Part shown: positions 47,331 to 59,600 of the stretch, piece after piece
Numbering within the stretch: position 1 is the stretch's first letter
Layout: each line of letters starts with the position of its first letter
DNA from: Arthrobacter roseus
GTDB lineage: Bacteria > Actinomycetota > Actinomycetes > Actinomycetales > Micrococcaceae
Direction: 5' to 3'
NCBI RefSeq assembly: GCF_016907875.1
Contig: NZ_JAFBCU010000001.1
Location: forward strand, 1,240,001-1,304,000
Length of the DNA stretch: 64,000 nt
Position numbers and translations under genes: made by a program
The notes under the pieces: generated by a model
The model's input: only the letters and a program-made list of their open reading frames with translations
Told to the model about the DNA's origin: nothing
The model's database searches: none

Positions 47331-50300
47331 ATGTCAAGGGGTTGGCCGGACGGACCCCGCATGGCATTCTTAGAGGGGACTTTTTTGTCCGCCTCCACTA
47401 TCCCTCGAATCGCCTGGATCTCCTCTGTGAAGTTTTTCAGTCAAGGCCTGCTGGCTCTTCGCCAACGACGTCGTGTCCTCACCACCGCCGGTGTCTCCGC
47501 GCTGTCCGTTGCCCTGGTTGCCGGTGCTGTGCTGTACCCGGGATTCGCCACCGCGGATGTTGAACTGAACGACGGCGGCGTGTGGGTCACCAATCAGAAC
47601 CTGGGCATGGTGGGTCACCTCAATTATCAGTCGCAACTCATCGACGGCGGCTACACGGCTAACAGCGACGGTTTCGATGTGGCGCAGGCTGGGCGGAACG
47701 TGTTGAACCTGAACACGGATCAGGCGATGGTCTCTCCCGTGGACATCGCCAATGTGATGCGCGGTACGGAGACACAGCTTCCAGGCTCGGCGGATATCGC
47801 GATGGGCTCAGACGTTGTGGCCATCACGGAGAAAGCCACCGGAACAATCTGGATCACGAAGGCTGGGGAGATCGGGGGATTCAGTGACAAGACGGAGAAT
47901 CCGGTCCTCAAAGAATCCCCTGGGGCCGTGGCCGCTGTGTCGTCCACGGACACCGTGGTGGTCGCGGATCCGTCGGCGTCTTCCATTTTCACGTATACCG
48001 TGGCCGACGACGGCAGCTGGCCGAAACCTTCTGTCATTAAGGCTGAGCAATTATCGGACTTCGGTAACGCGCAGATCGCCGCTGTGGGGAATCAGCCCGT
48101 GGTTTTCGACAGTGAGTCCGGCGTCCTGATTCTGCCCGACGGTCAAGCCGTGACAGTGGCGAATTCCCGGGACGCCCGGTTGCAGCAAAGCGGCGCCGCG
48201 TCGGATCACGTGGCGGTGGCCACCACTGACGGGCTTGTCAAGCAACCACTCGACGGCGGAGAGCCGGTTGTCACAGACCTCGACGTACCGGGGCCTCCCG
48301 CCGCTCCAGTCCAGCAGGGAGATTGCATCTATGCAGCGTGGGCCAGCGCCCGCTACATTCGTGACTGCGCGGATGATTCCAGTGACCGTCAAGAGGAAAT
48401 CAAGGGCATTGGCGGAAGCGCGGATCTGGTTTTTCGCGTGAACAGGGACGTTGTGGTCCTCAACGACATGAACGCCGGTGATATCTGGCTTGTGAACCAG
48501 AACATGCTGCTGGTCAACAACTGGGGCGACATCATGCCTCCTCAGGACGAGGCAGATAACGAAGAGGATGAATCTGCCAACGAGTCCCTCGTGACGACGC
48601 TCCCAGACAGGACCAAGGAGAACCGGCCGCCAGTAGCCGAAGACGATTCATTCGGTGCCCGCGCCGGGCAGACCACCATCCTCACCGTCCTGGACAATGA
48701 CACAGACCCTGACGGCGACCTTCTCAGAGCCAAGCTGGTGGGGGACGCGCCGGAGGGCATGGGCGTACAACCGGTGTACGACGGTGGCGGCCTGCAGGTG
48801 GTTGTGCCCGAAAATGCTTCACCGGGTCAGAAGCAGTTCAGCTATGAGGTGGGTGACGGCCGCGGTGGCAAAGCCACCGCTAACGTGACGGTGCGGATCA
48901 AGGGCATCGACAGTAACGAACCGCCCAAGGCCAAGCGTGCCACCACCATTTTGGTGGAAGAGGGCAAAAGCGTCAGCCAGAATATCCTCAGCAACTGGAC
49001 GGACCCAGACGGCGACGACCTCTTCCTTGTTGGTGCTGAACCAACCGATGTTGGCGACCAGGTGCGGAGCCGGTATGATGGCATGCTGACTTTTCGTGAT
49101 ATCGGGAAAACGCTGGGACCCAAAGAGGTCAGGATTGAGGTCTCGGATGGCCGAGAGACGACGTCGGGCGTAGTCACCATGGACGTTCAGGCGATTGGGT
49201 TACTGCCGCCGGTGGTCAATTTCGACCACGTGAGCGCGACAGTGGGACAACAGGCAGAAATCGCACCGCTGAAGAACGATATTGACGCCACCGGTGGCGA
49301 ACTCCGGTTGGCGAAGGTGACCTTCACCGGGGACGCGAAAGCTGTTCCGGACTACGAGACTGGAACCGTGAAGTTCACCCCGACCAAGGCTGGTACCTAC
49401 TACATCGAGTATCTGGCCACCAATGGGCCTAAGAGCGCCAGCGGTCTGATCAGAGTGGACGCGGAAGCTGACGCCGACGCCGGTGCACCGATTGCGGTGC
49501 GTGACGTGGCACTGCTGCCTGGACACGGCGCGGTGTTGGTAGACGTTCTGGGAAATGATTCCGATTCAGCAGGCGGAATTCTGGTGGTTCAGTCGGTCGA
49601 GGTGGCAGCTGGTTCGCCCCTGAAGGTTGCTGTCTTGGAACACAATGTTCTGCGCATCCACGACGTCGGTGACCTGGCCGGCCAGGAAACCATCAAATAC
49701 ACGGTCTCCAACGGTAAAACGTCGGCTACCGGTGAGGTCAACGTCCTCTCCATCGAGAGCGAGGCGGAGATCCTTCCACCTCGAGCCGAAGCGGACACGG
49801 CCATTGTCAGGAGCGGCGATGTGGTGAACATCCCTGTACTGGATAACGACACTCACCCCAATGGCGACGAACTGGCACTTGACCCGATCATCGCCCAGGA
49901 CGTGGCCACTAAGGATGGGCAACTGTTTGTCTCCGAGAACACGCTGCGTTTCGTTGCCGGTGATACAGCCAAGACTGTTTACGCCATCTACGAGGTGGTG
50001 GACAGCGCCGGCCAGAAGGACTCAGCCGAGGTCCGCATCACCATTCGACCCAAGGACGGGCGGAACACGCCACCAACGCCCAGCAACGTCGACGCGCGGG
50101 TGATCGCCGGATCCACCGTCCGTATTCCCATTCCGCTCTCGGGCTTGGATGCAGACGGCGACTCCGTGTCTCTGACGGGTATCGACCAAGCCCCTGAGCT
50201 TGGCGCAGCCGTTGCAGGGCCCCACTACATTGACTACACGGCCTCCGCTACAGCCGGTGGAACGGACTCCTTCACCTACGCGGTACAGGACAGGCTGGGC

Positions 50301-53300
50301 GCAGTTGCCACCGCAACTGTCCAGGTGGGCATTGCCCCGCTCGCTGAGAAGAATCAGAAACCCGTCGCTGTGGATGATGGTGTCGCCCTGAGACCGGGTC
50401 GAGCCATCGCCGTTGACGCTCTGCGCAACGATTCAGACCCCGACGGCGACCCCATCGCTTTGGTCGGAGAAGGCGTTGCAGCCACACCGGAAACCATGGC
50501 CGTAGAAGTGAAGAAGGGCAGAGTGCTCTTCACCGCGCCCGAGCAGGGCGGTACCTACAACGTGCGTTACATGGTGAAGGACAGTCGTGGCGCGGACGCG
50601 GTGGGTAATATTCGGGTCTCCGTGGACAAGAACGCCCCTCTGATTGCTCCCATTGCCCGGGATGATCGGGTGGAACCGGCTGAAACGATGGGCCGCGAAG
50701 CCGTGGACGTCCCGGTGCTCGAAAACGACGAAGACCCGGATGGCGTGGCCGAGGACCTGGCCATCACCGTGGACACGGCCAAGTACCAGGGCGTCAGCGT
50801 CGTTGGCGGGGTTGTCAAAGTGGAGCTCGCCGATGGCCCGCGCACCATCCCCTACACCGTGGAGGACATCGACGGCGGCCTCGGAACGGCACTGATCTGG
50901 GTACCAGGGCGTGGACAACAGCACCCTGTCCTGACGGAAAAGGGCCCCATCGACGTCACTGCCGGACAGGAACTCACCCTCGAACTTGCCGACTACGTCC
51001 GTGTGCGCGAGGGCCGTACGCCACGGATCACCGTGCAGGACAACGTTTCAGCCATCGGCACCTCTACCAAAGATTGGGTTTCCGACGAAAACACGTTGAG
51101 CTACAAGGCCGACATCGACTACGCAGGCACCGGATCCATCACCTTCGAGGTCACGGACGGATCTGGACCTGACGATCCCGAGGGCCTGAAATCCACTCTC
51201 ACAGTGCTCACGAACGTCATCCCCGATAAGGACCGTAACTTCCCGCCCACGTTCACGTCCGGCTCACTCGAGGTTGCCAAGGCCGAATCCGCCGTATCCC
51301 TTGACCTTCGCGCGCTCGCAGATGATCCCAACCCGGATGACGCGGACAAGCTGGAGTTCGCCTTGGAAGGTGAACTGCCGAATGGATTCCGGGGTTCGTT
51401 GGACGGGTCCACGCTGAGTATTGAGGCTGACTCGGACACTGCAGTGGGTGCCACGGGCAAAGTGTCGGTGTCCGTCACGGATGGCCGCAGCGCAAAGGTG
51501 ACCTCCTCCGTAGATCTGGTTGTTCTGGCCTCCTCTCGTCCGCTTCCAGTGGCCAACGAAGACACAGTTCCAGAGGCAGTGCAGGGTAAATCCGTCCCGG
51601 TGGATGTGCTCGCTAATGACGTCAATCCGTTCCCGGATTCGCCGCTGGAGATTGTTGATGTCGTGGCGGACGGGAATGGGACGGCGTCGAAGGATGGCGA
51701 CCGCATCGTCGTCACTCCGGCAGAGACCTTCGTGGGAAGCATGAGCGTGACCTACACGGTCCGCGACAAGACCCAGGAAGATTCCAGACGGGTTTCTGCG
51801 CAGATTCTGCTGACTGTGGAGGGAAAACCCGGTGTTCCCAGCACACCCGCGGTGGAAAGCGTGCGGAATCAGACGGTGGTGATGGCCTGGGATCCACCGG
51901 CGAGTAACGGCTCGGCCATCACGTCCTATGAAGTGACGAGCAACCGCGGCTTCAGCCAGGAGTGCGCCACGACCACGTGCACTCTTACGGGCCTGACCAA
52001 CAACACCGAGTACATTTTCCGTGTAGCCGCTGTCAACGAGCACGGGACCTCGGATCCATCGCCGGAATCGGCTCCCGCCAGGCCAGATGCAAAACCTGAG
52101 CAGCCCCAGCCGCCGGCCCTGACCTTTGGCGACGGCGAACTGGCTGTGAAGTGGACTCCGCCCGCGAACGAGGGCTCACCGATCGAAAAGTACACGCTGC
52201 AGATTTCTCCGGCCCCGGCCAGCGGCGCCAGCCAGAAGACCTCAACGGGCACCATGGTGACCTGGACTGGGCTACAGAACGGCACCGCATACAAGGTGCG
52301 GGTCCAGGCACAGAACAAGGCTCCGGATCCCTCCGACTGGAGTGATTACTCCGCTGCGGAGATTCCTGCGGGGAAGCCGGCGGTACCTGCGGCACCAAAT
52401 ACACAGCGCGTGGAGTCGGTTGGCTCACAGAGTCAATTGAGCGTGGACTGGAACGACGTCGCCAACAACGGCGCAGCGGTAGCTGCTTACGAGGTGCGTG
52501 AGTACGTGGGCAATACGCTGCGGCGCACTCTGCCGGTGACCAGCGTTTCAGAGCAGACCATCACGGTTCCCAATGCTGAGCAGGACTATACCTACGACGT
52601 CCGGGCCAAGAACAAGGCCGGCTGGAGTGAATACGGTGCCCAGTCAGCACCGCGGCGCGCGGTCGGAGCACCGGCTGCACCGGCTGCCCCACAACTGAAG
52701 CCCACTCATACTGGTGGTGCCGGAGAAAGCGTGTCGATCACGTTCAGCGCGCTCGCTGCGGCGCAACGCAACGGGGCACGCGCCGGAGAAGTCAGCTATC
52801 AGGCCAGCTTCAACGGCGGCGGATGGCGCGGGATCAACTCGGGTGATGTTGTGGGTGGCTTCGCCAACGGCAGCAACGTTTCAGCGACAGTGCGCGCAGT
52901 TGTGAACAGTGACGGCGCAAAGATGAACGGGGCCCCCAGCGGCGGCTCCAATGCGGTGGTCCCGTACGGACGGCCTCACGTACCGAATGCTTCCTCTGGT
53001 ACCAGCAAACGGGGGGATAAGAGGGTGTACTTCACATGGTCAGCACCTTCGCCCAACGGACGGGCTGTGGACTATGTTCGCTACCGACACCTAGCGCCAA
53101 CCAAGGAATGGATCAACGGCGGCACATCGGGGAAAGCGGATTTCCCTGCTGATAATTACGGAAAATCCGTCACCCTCGAGTTCCAGACCTGCGACGTCAC
53201 GGGGCAATGCTCCGGTGGAAAGCAGGTGAGCGGTCTTGCCGGAGACCGCGACCAGTGGACTACTCAGCTCAACACGGGAATGGAACGAAGCTGCACAGAT

Positions 53301-53549
53301 CCCGCCAATCGTGCCACCTACGACACCAAACGGTTCACCTGCGAAGGAAAAGGTGGAAACCAACCGCCTTGGTTCTACGCTGGCCAAAAGATCGTCGTCC
53401 AGTGCTGGATCGATCATAAAGACGGGTATGGGGTCAAGGGACCCTGGTACCGGGTTGAACCAGGGTCATCAAGGAATGTGGGCCGTTATGTCGACGCCGG
53501 CCACACATCCATTGGCCGGCCACAGTCAAGCGGTGCCCCACGTTGCTGA
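47331..53549 (+). CDS. Giant Ig-like/FN3 repeat surface protein, copy 1
   Basis: The 2,072-residue protein has a signal-anchor helix (about 48-70) followed by DVELNDGGVWVTNQNLGMVG and a propeller-like head to about 410. About eleven Ig-like repeats of the NxPPVAxDD...DNDTDPDGD type run from about 429 to 1490, then five FN3-like domains (about 1497-1970; the first includes MAWDPPASNGSAITSYEVT), and a Cys-containing end domain (about 1975-2072). There is no sortase signal. GGGGAG precedes the ATG. It should form a long rod projecting from the membrane. Its paralogue follows directly, and moxR, DUF58 and transglutaminase-like genes follow that. Confidence 0.87.
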   Translation: MSRGWPDGPRMAFLEGTFLSASTIPRIAWISSVKFFSQGLLALRQRRRVLTTAGVSALSVALVAGAVLYPGFATADVELNDGGVWVTNQNLGMVGHLNYQSQLIDGGYTANSDGFDVAQAGRNVLNLNTDQAMVSPVDIANVMRGTETQLPGSADIAMGSDVVAITEKATGTIWITKAGEIGGFSDKTENPVLKESPGAVAAVSSTDTVVVADPSASSIFTYTVADDGSWPKPSVIKAEQLSDFGNAQIAAVGNQPVVFDSESGVLILPDGQAVTVANSRDARLQQSGAASDHVAVATTDGLVKQPLDGGEPVVTDLDVPGPPAAPVQQGDCIYAAWASARYIRDCADDSSDRQEEIKGIGGSADLVFRVNRDVVVLNDMNAGDIWLVNQNMLLVNNWGDIMPPQDEADNEEDESANESLVTTLPDRTKENRPPVAEDDSFGARAGQTTILTVLDNDTDPDGDLLRAKLVGDAPEGMGVQPVYDGGGLQVVVPENASPGQKQFSYEVGDGRGGKATANVTVRIKGIDSNEPPKAKRATTILVEEGKSVSQNILSNWTDPDGDDLFLVGAEPTDVGDQVRSRYDGMLTFRDIGKTLGPKEVRIEVSDGRETTSGVVTMDVQAIGLLPPVVNFDHVSATVGQQAEIAPLKNDIDATGGELRLAKVTFTGDAKAVPDYETGTVKFTPTKAGTYYIEYLATNGPKSASGLIRVDAEADADAGAPIAVRDVALLPGHGAVLVDVLGNDSDSAGGILVVQSVEVAAGSPLKVAVLEHNVLRIHDVGDLAGQETIKYTVSNGKTSATGEVNVLSIESEAEILPPRAEADTAIVRSGDVVNIPVLDNDTHPNGDELALDPIIAQDVATKDGQLFVSENTLRFVAGDTAKTVYAIYEVVDSAGQKDSAEVRITIRPKDGRNTPPTPSNVDARVIAGSTVRIPIPLSGLDADGDSVSLTGIDQAPELGAAVAGPHYIDYTASATAGGTDSFTYAVQDRLGAVATATVQVGIAPLAEKNQKPVAVDDGVALRPGRAIAVDALRNDSDPDGDPIALVGEGVAATPETMAVEVKKGRVLFTAPEQGGTYNVRYMVKDSRGADAVGNIRVSVDKNAPLIAPIARDDRVEPAETMGREAVDVPVLENDEDPDGVAEDLAITVDTAKYQGVSVVGGVVKVELADGPRTIPYTVEDIDGGLGTALIWVPGRGQQHPVLTEKGPIDVTAGQELTLELADYVRVREGRTPRITVQDNVSAIGTSTKDWVSDENTLSYKADIDYAGTGSITFEVTDGSGPDDPEGLKSTLTVLTNVIPDKDRNFPPTFTSGSLEVAKAESAVSLDLRALADDPNPDDADKLEFALEGELPNGFRGSLDGSTLSIEADSDTAVGATGKVSVSVTDGRSAKVTSSVDLVVLASSRPLPVANEDTVPEAVQGKSVPVDVLANDVNPFPDSPLEIVDVVADGNGTASKDGDRIVVTPAETFVGSMSVTYTVRDKTQEDSRRVSAQILLTVEGKPGVPSTPAVESVRNQTVVMAWDPPASNGSAITSYEVTSNRGFSQECATTTCTLTGLTNNTEYIFRVAAVNEHGTSDPSPESAPARPDAKPEQPQPPALTFGDGELAVKWTPPANEGSPIEKYTLQISPAPASGASQKTSTGTMVTWTGLQNGTAYKVRVQAQNKAPDPSDWSDYSAAEIPAGKPAVPAAPNTQRVESVGSQSQLSVDWNDVANNGAAVAAYEVREYVGNTLRRTLPVTSVSEQTITVPNAEQDYTYDVRAKNKAGWSEYGAQSAPRRAVGAPAAPAAPQLKPTHTGGAGESVSITFSALAAAQRNGARAGEVSYQASFNGGGWRGINSGDVVGGFANGSNVSATVRAVVNSDGAKMNGAPSGGSNAVVPYGRPHVPNASSGTSKRGDKRVYFTWSAPSPNGRAVDYVRYRHLAPTKEWINGGTSGKADFPADNYGKSVTLEFQTCDVTGQCSGGKQVSGLAGDRDQWTTQLNTGMERSCTDPANRATYDTKRFTCEGKGGNQPPWFYAGQKIVVQCWIDHKDGYGVKGPWYRVEPGSSRNVGRYVDAGHTSIGRPQSSGAPRC

Positions 53550-53654
53550 CGTCACTGCCAGCGTCCGGACCCGCGGAGCCTGTGTTGACTCGTCCGGCTA
53601 GACTGGATCCGGTCCGTCGTCCGCGGACTCGTTAGGTGTTGCTGAGGGGCATTC

Positions 53655-56600
53655 TTGGGGATTAGGTTCACATGGGGTAGGTCTCGCGCGGTCTCGGCGC
53701 TGGCCTTTGGTGCTGCCGCCAGTGTGGCCGTGACCGGTGCCGTGCTGTATCCAGGGTTCAAAACGGCCGAGCTGGAGCTGCACGACGGCGGCGTCTGGGT
53801 GACGAATAACGCGGCTGGCATGGTCGGTCACCTCAATTACCAGTCCAAGGTGCTCGACGGCGGCTTCGTCGCCAAAGCGGCTTCCTTCGACGTCATACAG
53901 GACGATGCAACCGTTTTCATGACGGATCAGGAACAGTCCGGCATCAGCACCGTGGACGTTGCCACCGTGACCCAGAGCCAGCCCACCGGAGTTCCCGGTG
54001 GTTCAGACATCGATCTGGGAACAGAAACCGTAGCGATCACTGATCCGGTCTCCGGTTCTCTCTGGGCGGTTACCACCGACACCCTTGCCTCATTTTCACC
54101 CGAAAGCATCGAACCGTTGGTCAAGGATGCCAAGGGGCTCGTGACTGCGGTCGGGGAAGATGACACGATTTACACTGTTTCCCCGGAAACGGGTCAACTC
54201 ACCACATTCGTGCGCGAGGACGACGGAAGCTACACCAAATCTTCGAAGAACGGGTTGTCCGGCTTCGAACAAGCTAGCGAATTGCAGATAGCGGCCGCCG
54301 GCGACACTCCCGTGGTGCTCGATGCCGACGCCGGGCGGCTGTACCTGCCCGGTGAATCCGCCGTCGAACTAGAGGGAACGGCCCTTACCCTGCAGCTGAG
54401 CAGTCGCGGCGAATCCATCAACGTGGCTGTGGCCGGTGCCGACGCCCTGTTCACGGTGCCGCTGGACGGCGGAGATGTTCGCCGGATTGACGCACCCGGG
54501 GGAGGCCAGCCCGCAGCTCCTGCGGTTGTGGACCAGTGCGTCCACTCCGCCTGGGCAGGCAGCCAGACCTACATCCGCTCCTGCGCGGACCCTTCGCAGG
54601 ACAAGAACGAGCCCATCCCGTCCCTGGGAGCACAGTCTGAACTATCGTTCCGCGTCAACCGCGACGTCGTCGTCCTCAATGACATGAACGGCGGCAGCAT
54701 CTGGTTGGTCACAGACCAGATGCAGGTGGTGGATAACTGGGATGACCTGATTCCGCCCCCCGGTGAGGATGACAAGAAGTCCGAGGAAGAGTCCAACGAG
54801 ATCAGCCGTGAGACTGCGCTGCCGGACCGCACCAAAGAAAACCGCAAGCCCGTTGCCGAAGACGACGAATTTGGCGTCAGACCCGGACGAACCACGGTTC
54901 TGCCCATCTTGTTCAACGATTCCGATCCCGACGGCGACCTCCTGACCGCGAAACTCGACAAAGACCAACCAAAAATCGGAACGGTCCAATCCATCTACAA
55001 CAAGACGGGTCTGCAGATCGTTGTGCCACCGGACGCTGAAGGGTCCGAGACCATCAGCTATACGGTCGACGACGGCCGCGGCGGAGAGGATACCGCGAGC
55101 GTCCGCCTCCGGGTGGTGGGCGCGGAGAGTAACGGGGCGCCGGTTCAGGAGCGCAAGTCCGTCATCACTGTCGAGCAGGGTGGAGAGATCACCCAGAACA
55201 TCCTGACCGACTGGGTTGACCCGGATAGCGATCCACTTCAGCTTGTGGGCGCCGCTGTTGAGAACCAGCAAGACATTGTCCGGACCAGGGCGGACGGCGT
55301 TCTGACGTTCCAGGATGTTGGGCTCAGTCTGGGTGAGAAAACGGTTGCGGTGACGGTGTCGGACGGCCGCGAACGAACGACGTCGAACATGACGTTCAAG
55401 GTGGAACCGGCCGGGAAGCTGCCGCCGGTGGCGAACGCCGACCACGTGCGGGTGAGCGTCGGGGAGGACGCCACGATCTCGCCGTTGAAGAATGACACGA
55501 GCCCAACGGATGCCCGTCTGCGTCTGGCCCAGGTTGACCAGGTGGAGGATGCCACGGTCACTATGAACTCGGACGTCGGCACGATCACGTTCCGCTCTGC
55601 AGCCGTGGGCACCTTTTACCTCACGTATCTGGTCAGCAACGGTCCGGCCAGCGCCACGGGACTGATTCGGGTGGACGTCGAAGCGGCGAACGAAGACGAC
55701 GGCGCCCCTGTCGCGGTCCACGACACAGCCTTGCTGCCGGCCGGTGGGGAAACGCTTGTTGATGTGCTCGGCAATGACTCGGACCCGTCCGGCGGAGTGC
55801 TGGTGGTCCAGTCGGTGACGCAGCCAAGCGAAAAGGCGATCACCGTCTCCGTGGTGGATCACAGCGTCCTGCGTATTACGGACACACGTGGTCTCGCGGC
55901 TCCTGCGGTGGTGAAGTACACGGTCTCAAACGGCCTGGAAAGTTCAGTCGGTGAGGTCTCGATAGTTCCCGTGCCGCGGCCAGCGAAGCTACAGCCTCCT
56001 CGCGCCAACCCGGACGAGGTCACGGTCCGCGTCAATGATGTCGTCACTATCCCGGTCCTTGCCAATGACGAACATCCCAACGGTGCTCCCATCACGCTGG
56101 TTCCGGAGCTGGTGGAGACCGTGGACGACGCCGACGGTCTGCTGGCCATGTCCGGGGAGGAACTTCGGTTCCGCGCCGGTTCCGAGCCCAAGACGGTGCG
56201 AGCGATTTATGCCGTGGCCGGCCCGGACGGACAGGAGTCATCCGCCCAGGTCACCATCCACATCCAGCCACTGAATGTTGAAGATAACTCTCCTCCGCAG
56301 CCCAAGAGCCTCACGGGGCGTGTCTTTGAAGGTCAGAGCACCCGTATTGCTGTTCCGCTGGACAGCATTGATCCCGACGGCGATTCGGTCACCCTGATCG
56401 GCATCGAGCAGTCGCCGGCGAAGGGCGCGGCGAAGGTCGGGGCGTCGTATATTGACTACACGGCGGGCGGAAACACGGGGGGAACGGACACGTTCAGCTA
56501 TGTTGTGTCGGACCGTCTTGGGGTGCGTTCCACCGCCACTGTGTCAGTGGGAATTGCACCAAAGGCCAACAACAACCAGCCTCCCGTGGCACTGGATGAC

Positions 56601-59600
56601 TCCACCATCATTCGCCCTGGCCGCACTGTTGCGGTGGATGTCCTCAAAAATGATACCGATGCCGACGGTGACCGGATTGTCTTCGCGCCGGGTGGGCTGG
56701 AAGCCGATGAGTCGGTTCCTGTAAGCATCGAAAAGGGCAAGGTCCTGGTCACGGCGCCAGAAATTCCCGGCCACACCGTGGTTCGCTATACCGCCTCTGA
56801 TGGAAGGGGTGGAACCGATACAGCCACCCTCACCGTTGATGCGCGCGCTGACGCACCCCTGCTGGCACCCATCGCCCGCGATGACCGTTTCCCGTTCCCC
56901 GAGACCGTGGGCGAGACAGAGGTCACTGTACCGTTTTTGAAGAACGACGAGGACCCGGACGGCGTCGTTGCCGACGTGAGCGCAAGCCTTCCCGGTACCC
57001 CGGACAATGTCTCATTGGGAGAGGACGGCACGGCCGTTGTCCAGCTAACGGCCAAAGCCCAGATCATTCCCTACACGTTGACGGACCTGGACGGATTGAG
57101 TGCTACCGCGTTCATGATGGTCCCTGGGTCCGCTGAGCCACATCCCACCCTGAAGGATTTCGCTCCGCTGGAGGTTCAGTCGGGTGAGAAACTGACCCTT
57201 GAACTCGATGACCTGGTCAAGGTCCGGAACGGCCGAGCCCCTCGTTTGACCGCGGCCGACGGCGTCACAGCCGTGGGTGGCGAGGTGTCCGCCACTGACG
57301 CGGATACCATGGTCTTCACCTCGGCTGAGGGTTACTCCGGTCCCGCATCGGTGGTCTTTGAAGTCACCGACGGCTCCGGACCCGATGATCCCGACGGTCT
57401 GAAATCGACGCTGAGCGCAGGCATCACTGTTCTGCCGGATCCCGAAGAGAACCTGCCGCCCACCCTTGCAGGCAACACCCTGGAGGCCGCGCAGGGGGAA
57501 GCCGCGGCCACACTGGACCTGCGGCAGGCGGCGTCGGACCCTAACCCTGAGGACGTTCCGAATCTCGAATTTGCCCTTACCAAGTCCACCATCGACGGTG
57601 TGCAGGTATCTCTGAACGGCAGCGTTCTGAGCGCGAAGGCTGATGCCGATGCTCCGAAGGGCAACGCTGGATCCGTGACCGTATCCGTGTCCGATGGAAC
57701 CAATGAGCCGGTTTCAGCGGTGGTCGACATCATTGTCCTGGCCACAGACCGCCCGCTGCCGGTGGCCAATGACGACGTCGTTCCGGAGGCCGAATCCGGA
57801 AAGCCCGTGACGGTGAACGTGCTGGAGAACGACGTCAACCCGTTCCCGGATGAGCCGTTGAAGATCATTTCAGCCGCAACGAGCACCGGTCAGGGATCAA
57901 CGTCCGTGAATGGTTCGTCCATTGAGATCACGCCGGCGCAGGAATTCGTTGGCACCATGACGGTGACCTACCGGGTCCAGGACCGCACCGGTGATCCTGA
58001 GCGTGAAGTGGATGGACAGGTGCTGCTCACGGTCAAGAGCACCCCCGATGCGCCGCTGACCCCGGTGGTGGAACGGACCGGTGATCAGCTGGTGGTGCTC
58101 TCCTGGGACCCACCGGCGAACAACGGTTCAGCCATCACCGGCTACACCGTCACGGCCGCAAACTTTAGCCAGCAATGTTCATCGACCACCTGTGAGCTCA
58201 AAGGCTTGACCAACAACGTTGAGTACACGTTCACCGTGGTCGCGGCCAACGCGCTGGGTGAGTCCGAGCCGTCGTCGCCATCGGCCGTTGCCCGCCCGGA
58301 CGTTCGCCCGGAGGCGCCAGCGGCGCCGGTCCTGACATTGGGCGATAGCAAGATCGCTGTCAGCTGGAACGTCCCCGTATCCAAGGGGTCGCCGGTCAAG
58401 GCGTACAACCTGGAGATTTCTCCCGCGCCGGCCAATGGAGTCACCCAGAAAACCGGTGTCACCGGGACATCTGTTTCGTGGGGCGGGCTGACCAACGGTA
58501 CGGCCTACCAGATCAGGGCTCAGGCTGTTAACGATGCGTCCGAACCGTCAGATTGGAGCCCGGTCTCTGCCGCCGAAACTCCCGCCGGGCCGCCTGCGGC
58601 GCCACTGGCACCGCGAGCAGACCGCAATACGGATGCCGTCAATGGTGGTTCCATTGTGGTCTCCTGGAAGGCGCCCGCCAACAACGGGGCACCGCTCCAG
58701 AGCTACGATGTGCGTGTCTACCGGGATGGAAGCCTGGATTCCGGTCAGTCGCGCAGCGTCGCTGCTGGCAATACCGGCCTCACACTCACGGGTTTGAACA
58801 AGAGCTCCAATTACCGCTTTGCTGTTCTTGCCAAGAACAAGGCCGGAGCATCCGGGGCGAGTGCGCAGTCAGGGGCAGTGGTTCCCTTCGGCATTCCCGG
58901 CGCAGTGGGTCAGGTATCGGCGAAGGCCACGGGCGAGGACGGTCGCGCGAAACTGAATTTTAGCGCCCCAGCGGCCAATGGCAGTGCTATCAGGGATTAC
59001 CAGGTCAGTGTCAACGGCGGTAGCTGGCAAGGCTATGGCGGTCCGGGGAGTGCGGTCAATGGCCTGTCCAACGGCAACTCGTACTCGTTCCGGGTCCGTG
59101 CGAGAAACGAAGCGGGACCTGGGCCGGCCAGCGGCCCCTCCAATGCGGTGACCCCGTTCGGTCCCCTTCGTAATGCCTCGAATATCGGCAGCTCCGTCAA
59201 CGGGTTCAAGGTGACATTCACCTGGGAGAAGAACGGATCTGCGTATGCCAACGGAAAACCTGGCGGCGCCACCGTCAAGGTAAGCGTCGATGGCAACTCT
59301 GTAACGAACTCGGGCTCCTGGTCCGGGGGTAATAGCCCCGAGGATCGACACGACATTCGGATCGACGTCTGCCGCGGTGGTGGTGACTGCCGGACTTTCA
59401 CTGCCTCTGAGCGCTCGGCATCACCTACGTTGACCCTGAAACAGGGGAAGGACACTGGGTACATCATGCGACCGAATCCCGACGGCGACCCCGTCTGTGG
59501 CGACAGTAAGTGCAACTACTACCACATGGTGGCGGAGCTCCTTCCGCCAAACACCATGGTCACTTTCCATTGCTACACGGAAGGGACCGGAGACATCGGT

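Noticed and set aside
53496-53520. An 8-base inverted repeat at the end of giant gene 1 as a terminator
   Set aside because: It lies within codons, is short and lacks a T-run; the next gene is on the same strand and may be co-transcribed.
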